In this document: piece by piece, positions 53,540 through 64,000 of the stretch
Layout: each line of letters opens with the position of its first letter
Position numbering within the stretch: position 1 is the first letter of the stretch
Assembly: GCA_017311315.1 (NCBI GenBank)
Contig: CM029622.1
Location: 10,405,295 to 10,469,294, forward strand
DNA from: Dendrocalamus latiflorus
Lineage: Eukaryota; Streptophyta; Magnoliopsida; Poales; Poaceae
Length of the DNA stretch: 64,000 nt
Direction: 5' to 3'
The notes under the pieces: model-generated
What the model was told of the DNA's origin: nothing
Seen by the model: only the letters and a program-made list of their open reading frames with translations
Database searches by the model: none
Program-made: the position numbers and the translations under genes

Positions 53540-54245
53540 GGGAGGCGGAGCCGCCGTTCCCCTATCTTCAAAAATAGTGCCCGCGGAGCACGGGCGCTCG
53601 CGTCGTAGGCCGAGGGCGCTACGCACAGAGGCAGCGAGGCGACACCGCCGTTCCCCTACCTTCAAAAAGAGTGCCCGCTGAGAGCGGGCGCTTGCGGCGT
53701 AGGCCGAGGGCGCTACGCACATAGAGGCAAGGAGGCGACACTGCCGTTCCCCTACCTTCAAAAATAGTGCCCGCGGAGCGCGGGCGCTCGCGGCGTAGGC
53801 CGAGGGCGCTACGCACAGAGGCAGGGAGGCGACACCGCCGTTCCCCTACCTTCAAAAAGAGTGCCCGCTGAGAGCGGGCGCTTGCGGCGTAGGCCGAGGG
53901 CGCTACGCACATAGAGGCAAGGAGGCGACACCGCCGTTCCCCTACCTTCAAAAAGAGTGCCCGCTGAGAGCGGGCGCTTGCGGCGTAGGCCGAGGGCCCT
54001 ACGCGCGCCGAGGCAAGGAGGCGAAGCCGCTGTTCCCCTACCCTCCAAAAACAGTGCCCGCGGAGAGCGGGCGCTTGCGGCGTAGGCCGAGGGCCCTACG
54101 CCCGCCGAGGCAGGGAGGCGAAGCCGCTGTTCCCCTACCTTCAAAAAAGAATGCCCGCGGAGAGCGGGCGCTTGCGGCGTAGGCCGAGGGCCCTATGCAC
54201 GCCGAGGCAGGGAGGCGACACCGCCGTTCCCCTACCTTGAAAAAC
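53540..54245. repeat. ~95-bp tandem array with internal hairpin, 7 units
   Basis: GTTCCCCTAC recurs at about 53556, 53650, 53746, 53840, 53936, 54032, 54129 and 54226 (spacing 94-97). Each unit has GCCCGC-TGAGA-GCGGGC or GCCCGC-GGAG-inverted repeats, then GCTTGCGGCGTAGGCCGAGG. It directly follows the previous array. Confidence 0.9.
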
Positions 54246-54339
54246 TCGCGACGCACTCCCTGGTGCAACACGTTCGAGGGCGCGATATCCTAGTTGTGCG
54301 CCGTTAAAGCGGTGCACTCCCTGGTGTCTCGACCATCGT

Positions 54340-55050
54340 GCAGTTTTTTATACTCCGTAGGGTGCCTGGGATCAACATCCACGTCTTATTTATACTCAAG
54401 AGAGTACGCATAAGGACAATGTCCATGCGTGCGCGGCATCCGCGTCTTGTTTATACTCCGTAGAGTGCGTGGGATCAACATCCACATCTTATTTATACTC
54501 CGGAGAGTACGCATAAGGACAATGTCCTTGCGTGCGCGGCATCCGCGTCTTGTTTATACTCCGTATAGTGCGCAGGGACAACATCCGCGTCTTATTTATA
54601 CTCCGTAGAGTGCGTGGGATCAACATCCACGTCTTATTTATACTCCGGAGAGTACGCATAAGGACCATGTCCATGCGTGCGCGGCATCCGCGTCTTGTTT
54701 ATACTCCGTAGAGTGCGCAAGAACAACATCCGCGTCTTATTTATACTCCGTAGAGTGCGTGGGATCAACATCCACATCTTATTTATACTCCAGAGAGTAC
54801 GCATAAGGACAATGTCCTTGCGTGCGCGGCATCCGCGTCTTGTTTATACTCCGTAGAGTTCGCAGGGACAACATCCGCGTCTTATTTATACTCCGTAGAG
54901 TGCGTGAGATCAACATCCATGTCTTATTTATACTCCGGAGAGTACGCATAAGGACAATGTCCATGCGTGCGCGGCATCCGCGTCTTGTTTATACTCCGTA
55001 GAATGCGCAGGGACAACATCCGCGTCTTATTTATACTCCGGAGAGTACGC
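54340..55050. repeat. 145-bp higher-order array with TATTTATACTCC core
   Basis: About 15 copies of TTATACTCCG(T/G)AGAGT. The marker CTTGTTTATA recurs at about 54445, 54549, 54694, 54839 and 54984, giving 145-base higher-order units (one shortened to 104). Each has three sub-units ending GGGACAACATCCGCG, GGGATCAACATCCACG and AAGGACAATGTCCATGCG. Shares its core with the array at 3120-3480. Confidence 0.9.
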
Positions 55051-55519
55051 CGAGGAACGAGGCCATCGTGCGATTTTGAGCCATGGCGTGGAGGCGACCT
55101 CGCCGCCTCGGATACTCTCGGAAGCTCGGAGCCGACTGTATTCATGCGAAGCTGCCGCAGTGTACACGCTTTGAACGTACATGCAGTGCATGCTCTGCAC
55201 GCAATATGGAATGAGCGCATGCATGCACGTGGAGATGGAGGCTTGGCGCGGATGGTGGCACAGGGGCTCGACAGCGAGCGGAAGCAGGCGCGACAATGCA
55301 CAAGCCGAGGCCGGCCTCACGTCGTCGGCTGCGCGTTCGAAGTCCATCCCGCGGGGGCGAGGTCCTGCGCGGAGACGAAAAGTGCGAACGCTGCGGCGAA
55401 GACCTCTCTGACCTCAGCGTAGACCCCGGACATTGCGGTGGAGACCACTCCGACCGCGACGAAGACTGATCTTGCGGGGTGGCTGTTTTTGATGATGGTG
55501 GTGCCCGCCGCACCGAGCT
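55051..55519. other. unassigned GC-rich sequence between arrays and CACTA terminus
   Basis: An open plus-strand frame runs to 55422 but starts within the array and matches no family I recognise. The last three bases before the CACTA terminus (GCT, 55517-55519) would be its 3-bp target duplication; the other side is outside the window. Confidence 0.4.
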
Positions 55520-55800
55520 CACTACTGCAATCAGCTTGTTTCCCTAGGGTCTGAATTCCTAGGGAAAGGCCAGAAAACAGTAGGGATAGATTGTCCCTAC
55601 GGCTTTTGGTAGGGAACATTTCCTAGGGAACAATTCGACGGGAAAAGGTGATGTGCCCTACTGCGTGCCTGGGAAACGGTAGGGAATATTTCCCTAGGAA
55701 TGGAGTTCCTAGGGAAACTTGCTGGTACAGCACATCTAAATCCTACGTGTAAAGTAGTGCCAACATGGAATGGAAGTTTCCCTAGGACTTACTGCTCTAG
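55520..55800. repeat. CACTA terminal and subterminal repeats
   Basis: After CACTACTGCAA, TTTCCCTAGG or its complement CCTAGGGAAA occurs in both orientations at about 55539, 55558, 55613, 55690, 55708 and 55783. Further GTAGGGA and TCCCTAC words lie between. In En/Spm such subterminal repeats bind the TNPA-type protein. Confidence 0.8.
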
Positions 55801-56152
55801 GGAATTTCTTGGGTTGACCATTAAACCAATTCACATAAGAATTCACATTTGAAATCAGTACTGAATTTATATTTGCATTCAAATACAGAATTTAAATTTA
55901 GATTCACATATGATTTTTTTTCACACATAATTGGATTCAAGCACACATGAACAGGGACAAAAGCATTGATTCCAGATCGACATTCACTGATCCATGTGTT
56001 CTTAATAGGTCGACAATACAAGATGATCCACTAATAGAAGATGATTCACTAGGTGACATTCACTAATCCAGTAATATTAGCTCCAAAAGAGCTTCCTACA
56101 AGCTGATTCACTAGGTGACATGAGACCAAATGTCTGCTCAACCAAACTACTA

Positions 56153-59100
56153 CTAAAACATGGGAAATTCTTCCTCTGGAGGTGGAGAGTAGGTCCCCCC
56201 ACCACTTGTTGTTGCATTCACATGGCTGTGGAAGTTTCCACTAGCAATCCTACTCAATGTTTCTTCAGGAGTTTCCATTCCAACAGATGAGCCAAATGTC
56301 CCAGCCTATGCAATTAAACAAGCAATGAATTAGAAATATAGATTCAGATATGATCATTTATGCAATTAACCTCTTCATAAATATAAATGTATGTATCTGG
56401 AACCATAACATATAGTGAGATAGTCTCCAATTTCTACATAGTTAATTGTTCTAATTATGGACTTGCGGTAATAATGAAAACATCATACATTTTATGTTTC
56501 AACTTTTCATCATAGTTGGGTTACTTCAATAATATGACAACATTTTTTTGACAATGCTATGAGGTGCCGTGGGCTTTTTTACTCGGTGTTGTCCTATTGG
56601 TATTACAATGTTCACATTATTTCAGCAATTTTGTACAGAATCCCTTTCCAACAGCCAAATTAGAATTGCACTGAGAACTTCTTTGAACATATCGATGCCA
56701 AAATACATGTGATGTTAGTTTTAAATTCTTGTAGAAAAGGATGTGGTACCACATTGAAACAAGTACTTCCAATTTATTAGTCTGGGTACCCACTATTTAT
56801 ACTGAAATGGAAAGAGGGTAGGGTTACTGTGACAAGAAAAGAACATGGGACCAACAAATGAGCAGCAGCACAAAACAGACAAATAATCAATCTCACTAAA
56901 GATCTTGACTTCTGCTCTAGAAGACAAGACATATGTAACCAATTTCATCAACTGCTAGACCAAACATAAAAAGATTTCCTCCTTTTCTGACAAAAAACCA
57001 AGACTTCTCCATAACTTTTCTATACCACACCCAAACTTGTTTAAGTTTTAACTAACTGGAGATGGAGCACAGATGATAGAGAGCACTTCTCATTGCAAGA
57101 AAGCAATGCTGGTCATAAAAATAATTGAGCCCACTCATATTCATAGAAAACATTAAGGGCTGACAGTGAGAAGTGGAACTACTAATGGGAGGCAAAACAA
57201 ATGCACAAGCAAATTAAACCCAGTAGCTGCTTATAATTGTAATTAAAAGGGCAGCCCATATATCCTAGAACCATCGCAAGATATTTGATCAATGAGATGT
57301 ATAGAAAATCTTGTACCAGTTCTATAAGAAACTAAAAGATGTCGATGTGGTGTTGTCGTGTCGCTCCAGAAAGAACACAGTCAAGAATGAGATACTAATC
57401 ATCAAACTTACATTATTTTGAGGAGAGGGAACTGGAGATGGTGAAATGGCATATCCTGGAGGCGGGGGTGGGGGAGGCAGGGGAGAAGGAATACATTCGG
57501 CAGGTATACCAGTGTGCAAAGCAACAGTCTGCAGTTCAATAATATAGAACATAATTAGAAAGTAGCTCAATTGGCACAAAGCAAACACATATATAAGGTT
57601 GTATGTCTCATCTCACCTCCATAAACCTTTGGAGAGTTCCATACTGAGATTGTACAGTTCTGCCCCACTCCAACATGCTATCGGCATAATTCTTAGCCAA
57701 TTTACTATCATTAGCTTCCTTCCTTAAACGTTCCTCTTCCTCTCGACGTTGACGCCTAGCAGCCATTACAGAGGCATGACTTCTCTTCAGCTCAGGCAGA
57801 GCTTCTCTGTCATTGATGATCCCATTAAATGTAGCCCATTTGCCATGTTCCCGACCGCAACAGCATTGATACAGAGCTCTGTAATCCACTGGTGAATGCA
57901 GCCAATCAAAATCTTGTCCATTCATCTCAATAGCCTTGGCTTTGTATTGCTCCTATTCCATGCAGAAATTAATGTATGACGATATTGCAGAATAAATAAC
58001 AATAGAGAACAATTGCATGTGGAAACAGTATATATACATATGTAGAGATGTGCATTAAGGACTTACCAAGCATGCTGTGGCTTCTTCTGTGTTCAGTGAA
58101 GTCATATCTTCAGGATTTGAACCTCTATGAGTATGGACCCATGCCTCAACTTCAGATACAACTCTCCCTAATTTCTTAGACTACAATAACAAGAATCTGG
58201 AATAAATTGTTTGTTGCTGCAAAAGACTATCCAACCGAATTTCAGGAATAAGTGAATACTAACCATCTTTTGGCGTATTACTGCAATGGAGTTGGATCCT
58301 CCTTTGTGAGGTTTAAATCTACTGCTCAAGCGATTTGCACGATTTTTCTGAGACCTTTGCTTGAACTCAGGACTGCTCCATTCTGTGGCCAAAACATCCC
58401 AGCAATCTTGTTTGCACCAAGTAAGTCGTCGATCAATGTACTCCTCTCGTGTCAAATAGAACTGCCCGGCAATCTTGTCACAAATTTTTCTTCCCTCCAC
58501 TAGGCGATCTGAGCAACACGCACCAACATGTTCTCTTGAATCATCTTCTTTGGCTGGATTGAATCTAAATCTTTGCTGCAAATGTAAGTTATATTGCTAC
58601 TCAGTAAACAAGTTCAGAATGTGCTATATATGTGAAAAAAAACTCTGCAGGAAAAATCTGGAAGCAGCCACAGCATATATATACACAGAAGCTCTAAAAA
58701 CAGAAGATGTGAAAGGAGCCACAGCATATATATACACAGAAGCAGCCACAGCATATATATACATAGAAGCTCTAAAAACAGCATATATATACACAGCATA
58801 CATATACACAGCCACAACATATATTTTCAGGGATAACTTCCGAAGGAGCACATTAGTGGAACAGAAAGGCCAAACTTTGTTCATTTAAGGTTAGATATAT
58901 TATACATTTGTTTATCTTCTTAGTCATTGTCAATCTCTGATACCACTTTCATCATTTAAGGTTAGATATATTATACATTTGTTTAACAGAAAGGCCAAAC
59001 TGAATATTATGTTTCTTGTATCACCTTCCCATCAACTGAATCTTGCTTGAACTTATGACAATTGATAACCTATGACAACTCGTTTAGTCACAAGCAGAAG

Positions 59101-60240
59101 ATTATGGTAACAGAGCTAACTGTTGGGGGTACTCAGTCCTACCCTTTTGAGACCCAATACTCGGAAATACAACTCCCATCATACCTTCACACCATGTGAC
59201 CCCTCTTATAGTGGTTTTTTTCTTTGACACAAGCATAGGTCAACAGTAGTGCACTCTGCTACAATTCCTTCAAAGGATCATAAATATGTGGCATCATCTA
59301 GTACAAAGCATGCAGTAGATGGATCTTGGAATGCACAAATTCACGGAGTATATGCAAATATAGCTGGTATTAGTGTTACATTCCTCAAAAACATGATGTT
59401 ATCTATATTTGTCAAGTTGATTTTTTGGTTTCATCAAGCCAATATTAAAAAGAGTTAAAATATATTGAATGATGATGTGGGGGCACTAATGACTATCTTT
59501 TCTCTCTTGCAGGCAAGCCTTCAACTGTTAGACATGTAATGTCCACTGACAATCAAAATTCACAGGATATGAATGGTCCAAGAAGCTTACCATCCGCACT
59601 TCCATGGCAACCAAATATCCTGCATTTTCCGAATCATGCACTAAATTTTCAGAGCCCAGTATTTAGGGGGTCATTGCTTGATGCAACAGGCCTAACCCAT
59701 GTTAAAAGGACAAACACAATGACAGGTCTGTAGACAGCATATTCAAAGGAGATAATTACCCAAAAACCTTCAGCAACAATATCAGCTATGGATCTCCCAG
59801 ATGAGTCCTTTGCTGCTTGGTAATGTTTCCATGTTGATGCCACCACAGTCTTGCCTCTGTACTGAACCAAATCAGGATGATAATGCTTTAGAAGACATGT
59901 TAACACACTTGCAGGAGTCCTTCCCTGTACTTCAGACCAATGCCTTGAAATATAAACAAATAATTCAATTAACACATGTTATATGATTGCAGATTTCCAT
60001 GAGAATCACAATGTAAATTTTTTATACTCACGTTTTTCCTTGTGGCTCAATCAATGGACGATCTTGCACGTTGGGGATAGTGGGAGGAAGTTCTGCACTT
60101 CCCCTCAAGTGGCCTTCTCCAGCTTCCTCATCTGCATGCTGCAGAGGATCAGCAGGTTCATTGTGACTCAAAACCGTGTTCTCCCTAGCAAAAGAACTGC
60201 TGGAAGACCGACTCCGTGTCCCTCGGTGTGAGATTGTCAT
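56153..60240 (-). CDS. Transposase_24-type (TNPA-like/Ptta) gene of the CACTA element
   Basis: Exons that I can place on the minus strand: 60240-60032, 59924-59760, 58575-58264, 58180-58067, 57952-57617, 57528-57412 and 56305-56153, with GT/AG borders. From 59924 on all phases fit and the frame is open to TAG at 56153. The first exon (MTISHRGTRSRSSSSSFARE) does not join the second in phase by my reading, so its border is wrong or an exon is missing. The domain order is GRTPASVLTCLLKHYHPDLV, STWKHYQAAKD, FW-QRFRFNPAKEDD, TWCKQDCWDVLATEW, RANRLSSRFKPHKGGSNSIA and VSEVEAWVHTHRGSNPEDM. Then comes a basic coiled coil (RRQRREEEERLRKEANDSKL) and a proline-rich tail (PSPLPPPPPPPGYA). This is the Transposase_24 pattern; the protein is expected to act with TNP2 at the element ends. 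About 468 residues. Confidence 0.78.
58640..58820. repeat. short tandem repeat in an intron of the CACTA gene
   Basis: Repeats of ACAGCATATATATACACAG with AAGCTCTAAAAACAG or AAGCAGCC spacers, in the 1.2-kb intron between exons 59924-59760 and 58575-58264. Confidence 0.75.
59249..59733 (+). pseudogene. candidate captured gene fragment, two exons, opposite strand within the CACTA intron
   Basis: A plus-strand open stretch encodes HSATIPSKDHKYVASSSTKH and AVDGSWNAQIHGVYANIAG, ending at 59366 before GTATTAG. At 59513, after TCTCTTGCAG, a second stretch encodes KPSTVRHVMSTDNQNSQDMN, GPRSLPSALPWQPNILHFPN and HALNFQSPVFRGSLLDATGL, to a stop at 59731-59733. The split Gly codon joins in phase across a 146-base intron. 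It lies inside an intron of the transposon gene on the other strand, as expected for a host gene piece acquired by a CACTA element. I do not recognise the protein. Confidence 0.45.
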
Positions 60241-60322
60241 CCCTGAAAAAATATGGCAATTACACATGAGTAATTGTATTGGCAAGCAGTAGACAGATGC
60301 TGAAAACAGAGCTGAAATCCAC

Positions 60323-63300
60323 CTAAAAGTCATCAGGATCTATGTATTCCTCTTCTGTGTCGGATTGCACTTCTTCAGCTGGTGGTTCGTTCACTTCACT
60401 TGCACCATTTCGATGTTTGATCAGCATTGTGATATCATTTGGATCATTAATCTCATCGAAGCCAGCACTAGTTGTGATATCATCTAAACCTAGTCCAATG
60501 TCTACAAAGAATTCACCCTCTAAACCATCTTCTTGGAAGGTGTCCATATATGGTAGGTCTTCATCGTTGTACTCATCCGTTGATGGAATGGACAAGTTTC
60601 CAAGAGGGCTGACCTTATATGCAACCCACCACGCACTAAGGCTTGGATCAGACTTACATGCATATGGAAGGTAATACACTTGCTTTACTTGGCTAGCAAG
60701 CACAAAAGGCTCATTTGTTGGATTACATGATGCATGGGCAACTTCAACTAACCCAAACCTTTCCAAGTGCCGCACTCCATTAGTTGGGTGGAACCAATGA
60801 CACTCAAACAAAACAAGGCTAAATTCACTATCACCATCAAAATTCAACTCAATTATGTCTTTGATAATACCGTAATACTCAAGTTCATTGTCCGTGCCAT
60901 CATCAACGCCAACAGCAAGCACCCCCGTGTTGGTGGTAGTTAAGTTCCCTCTATACTTTTCGTACTTTTCAGATCTGAATCTGTACCCATTAACTTCGTA
61001 AATATCATATGACCTGACCTTGAGGGCACATCCACGTGATAAACGACGCAACTCACTAGGTATGCTAGCATCTATGTCACACTGCAAAGTTACAATAAAG
61101 TGTAAACAAAATTTTATCCTAAGGTTTAAAACTTAACAGAAATTAGCCAAGTAACTACTACCAAGCTTCTAAACCAGTCCAGCAAGTCTGGTTTGCCATT
61201 GCCAGCTCCATTCATCCTTAAGCTGTCTAGTTGTTTTTGGTTTGGTGGTCTTGCACGTCTCCATTGTTCTTGGTCAAATTTTCTACAGAACACAGAAACA
61301 TGAGCACTGCTAGTATGCTGATTTATCTAATTTCGCATACTTACTGCACATATTCGTCCATTTCGGTCAAGTTTGTAAAGATATAAATCATTGATGTCTT
61401 GTACTCTTCAACAGTTAGGAATCTGGACACTCCTCTACCGATCTTCCATCCACGCACTTGGAACAAGCTAAGGGTACAATCAGATGGAGCTCCATTTTGA
61501 GCATAACGTTGTGGACGATTATGGGAGCTACATATCATTTCAGGCAAGTATAAAGATGTTATGTGAGTGATCTCATCAACAAGGCTTCCTTCTACTATTG
61601 AGGCTTCAACACGAGCCTTATTACGGACTTTAGCCCTAACTTTTTTTAACAGCCTACAGAAAATAAGTAATTATCAGTTCATTGCCTATGACAAGGCACA
61701 ATGACAAAAGAAAAAATGTGTTCTATATTTATACCTCTCAACTCCATACATCCAAGTATACTTTACAGGGCCTCCTACCCTCACTTGATATGGGAGATGC
61801 ACCATTAGATGTTGCATTGAATTGAAGAAACCCGGTGGAAAGATTTTTTTCCAATTTGCAAAGTATAACAGGGATGTTTGCTTCCAATTGAAGTATCTGG
61901 GCATGATCAACCTCTTTTGCACAAAGCACTATAAAAAAATAACTTAACTCAGCTAGCGCCTCCCATATTTCATTCTTCACAAAACCTCTCATCATCACAG
62001 GCAGCAATCGCTCCATGAATACATGGTAGTCATGACTCTTGAGGCCATTTATCTTTAGTTGATCCATGTTGACCCCTCGCCTTAAGTTTGCTGCATAGCC
62101 ATCTGGGAATTTGATGTCCATAAACCACTGCATAACATCTTTTTTCTGGGGTCTTAATAGAGAAAAAGGTGCTCTAGGCCTATCCCACCTATCATTGGGC
62201 TTCTCAACAAGGTTTAGATGTCTTCTATTGCACATCAAGGCTTGGTCAAGGTGAGCCTTAGGATTATCCTTGGTCTTGTCAGCCATGTCAAGACACATAG
62301 CAAAAACAGCTTCTGCTACATTTTTTTCGGTATGCATAGCATCTATGTTATGTGGACGCAGAAGTAGAGGGAAATATGGCAACTCCCACAAAAATGGAAT
62401 GTGAGTCCAATTGTGGGTACGACCATAACCATCAAAATTATTAGCTTTGACATCATTCATGTATGCTAGCACCTCTTCCCCTGTTAATCTATGTGGAGGC
62501 GTGTCATGCATCACTACCCCCTTTCTAAATGCATTCTTCTGGTTCCTGAAACTATGGTTATGCGGTAGAAATCTTCTATGGCAATCAAACCAACTCCACT
62601 TGCGCCCATTTGGCAGCCAAATACTATCCACATCTGCCATACAATCAAAACACGCCAACCCACCATGTGTAGACCATCCAGAAAACATACCAAATGCAGG
62701 ATAGTCATGAATGGAAGTATGATATGACACACGCATATTAAAATTCCTCTTTGAGAAGCTATCATAAGTGAGTACTCCTACCCAAGCTTGCTTGATCTCA
62801 TCAACTAGTGGCCGCATAAATACATTCATATTCTTACCGGGATGCTCCGGTCCAGGAATTACAAGACTAAGAAAAATATATTCCTCCTTCATACAGAGAG
62901 CAGGAGGTAGGTTCAGAGGAATCACAAAAACTGGCCAGCAAGAATATTGTGCTTTTCCATAGCCAAAAGGGTTGAAGCCATCTGTTGCCATAGCAATCCG
63001 AACATTCCTAGCATCCATTGCAAAATCTGGGCAGGCCGCACTAAAATGTGTCCATGCTTCAGCATCAGACGGGTGCACCAGAACACTTGGGTTAGCACGT
63101 CTGCCCTCCTTGTGCCAACGCATGTGCTTTGCAGTTTTAGGCTCCATGTATAGCCGCTGCAATCTTGGTATGAGTGGGAGATAACGCAGAACCTTACGTG
63201 TTATTGGCTTTCGTTTACTCCTTTGGTGTGTTGGCTCAACAACTACATATCGGCTTTCCCCACAAAAATCACATTTTTCCTTATTCGTATCTTCTTTGTA

Positions 63301-63954
63301 GTATATCATACAGTTGTTTACACAAGCATCTATCTTGATATATGGCATTTTCAAACCCCTAAGAAGACTCTTGCACTCATACAAGTTCTTTGGCATTTTA
63401 TGGTTCTCAGGTAGCACATCATCAATTAGACTAAGTAATTTATTAACACATTCTGCAGAGAGGTTGTGCTGTGATTTAATTGCCATCAAGCGTGCCACTG
63501 CGGTTAGTTGTGCAACACTTGTGAAGTTATGGAGCGGCACTTTTGAAGAAGACAACATGGCATAAAATGCCTTAGCATCTGGTGGTGGTTCATCTTCTAC
63601 ACTATGCATTGCATCAGCAAGGTCGCCTAACAGTTCATCTAAGCCATCAGCAGTATGATTATGATGTTCATGTTCCAATGGAGGCTCACTAACAGGTTGC
63701 TCTCCATGCTCAGTCCATAGAGTATACCCAGGCATGAATCCTCTTTTACATAAATGCATGCTCATTACAGCTCTCCTCCTTCTAACTCTATTGCAACAAT
63801 CTGAACACGGACAAGCTACTCCACGTTTGTCAGCATTAGGAACAGCACTAAAAGCATGCTCTAGAAAATCATTTGTGTTGTGAACCCAATCCTGAGAATG
63901 ACAACCATTGTCATTCCAACCATTGTACATCCAGCTACGGTCTGCTACTGACAT
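60323..63954 (-). pseudogene. TNP2-like CACTA transposase, four exons, one frameshift
   Basis: Exons 63954-61735, 61653-61345, 61282-61162 and 61081-60323 have GT/AG borders, and phases join correctly (Arg, Gln and codon-boundary junctions). The N-terminal transposase-associated domain is at residues ~5-85: DRSWMYNGW, ACPCSDCCNRVRRRR, MHLCKRGFMPGYTLWTEHGE. CDFCGESRY is near 225. The transposase core has HPSDAEAWTHFSAACPDFAM, ATDGFNPFG, FDCMADVDSIW and HNIDAMHTEKNVAEAVFAMC. Then come the DUF4218-type part (IFPPGFFNSMQHLMVHLPYQ, VRGWKIGRGVSRFLTVEEYK) and the DUF4216-type part (YYGIIKDIIELNFDGD, FECHWFHPTNGVR), ending EEYIDPDDF. An extra base in a seven-A run (plus 61844-61850) shifts the frame between CKLEK and IFPPGFF. 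TNP2 cuts the element ends. Confidence 0.88.
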
Positions 63955-64000
63955 AGTTGCTGCTACAAATAAATAAACCCTTGTCCAAGATCTAGAACCC
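63955..64000. other. upstream of the TNP2-like gene
   Basis: 46 bases of 5' flank up to the window edge; no promoter can be judged. Confidence 0.4.

Larger units (their letters stand above)
55520..64000 (-). mobile_element. CACTA (En/Spm) DNA transposon, partial; left terminus inside the window
   Basis: The terminus starts CACTACTGCAATCAGC at 55520. It is followed by subterminal repeats and two transposon genes on the minus strand: a Transposase_24-type gene and a TNP2-like transposase. This is the standard content of an autonomous plant CACTA element. The genes read towards 55520, so this is the 3' side and the 5' terminus lies beyond 64000. TNP2 carries one frameshift, so this copy may be inactive. 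Confidence 0.9.

Noticed and set aside
53347..54271. Minus-strand 'protein' with repeated SALGLRRERP-type segments
   Set aside because: Translation of the 95-bp array, not a gene.
51590..55050. CRISPR-like appearance of regularly spaced repeats
   Set aside because: Repeats are contiguous and degenerate with no unique spacers, there are no cas genes, and the window is plant DNA. These are eukaryotic tandem arrays.
55051..55519. Open frame 54967-55422 as a gene upstream of the CACTA element
   Set aside because: It starts in the array, has no recognisable domain and is not supported by any splice or promoter signal.
58614..58884. Hydrophobic minus-strand frame (repeated LCIYMLWLL) as a small membrane protein
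   Set aside because: It is the translation of the ACAGCATATATATACACAG repeat in an intron.

Overview
The window is intergenic, transposon-saturated DNA of a flowering plant, almost certainly a grass. The evidence is the LTR retrotransposons primed by tRNA-iMet or tRNA-Asp, an Athila-type polyprotein of grass style, a Transposase_28 gene remnant, and a CACTA (En/Spm) element with TNP2-like and Transposase_24-type genes. I found no intact host gene, no prokaryotic operon, no rRNA or tRNA gene and no CRISPR. All protein-family calls are from motif recognition; no database was searched. For reference the elements are named A to G.

Left part (1-8.1 kb). The 3' end of gypsy element A (integrase tail plus 3' LTR, to 1405) sits in an inverted fragment of the same LTR family as element D. 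Then come three tandem arrays (degenerate 30/50-bp, 67-bp and 46-bp units), an antisense Transposase_28 pseudogene, and a minus-strand Ty1/copia element (3' LTR about 4701-6014, RNase H and RT to 8073).

Nested stack (8.1-46.2 kb). The copia integrase is split. A ~4.3-kb gypsy-type solo LTR (8074-20134) was inserted in it, and the integrase resumes at 20135. Inside that LTR lie two gag-only non-autonomous gypsy elements: B (9604-14885, target duplication CTCAA) and C (15059-17570, target duplication ATGAG, 5' LTR truncated). To the right, copia element D (SIRE/Maximus type, 21391-46193, target duplication TGGCA) carries Athila element F on the minus strand (to 42821). Gypsy derivative E (28305-32217, gag-protease only) lies in F's LTR. 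A deletion scar at 28195 joins D's reverse transcriptase directly to E.

Right part (46.2-64 kb). Minus-strand gag-only element G (46565 to about 50 kb) is followed by 3.5 kb of three back-to-back GC-rich tandem arrays (51.6-55.05 kb). The 46-bp array on the left and the last array on the right share the core TATTTATACTCC. From 55520 to beyond the window end is a CACTA element. Its left terminus, subterminal repeats, Transposase_24-type gene (at least 7 exons) and TNP2-like gene (4 exons, one frameshift) are all visible. One intron holds an opposite-strand, two-exon fragment that looks captured.

Themes. First, elements A, B, C, E and G share a short AGGA-loop hairpin just upstream of the polypurine tract, with covarying stem sequences. 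Second, B, C and G lack pol but share an unrecognised coding region after gag. Third, the pol-bearing elements are broken mostly by apparent C-to-T (or G-to-A) changes, including Asp-to-Asn in both reverse-transcriptase active sites.
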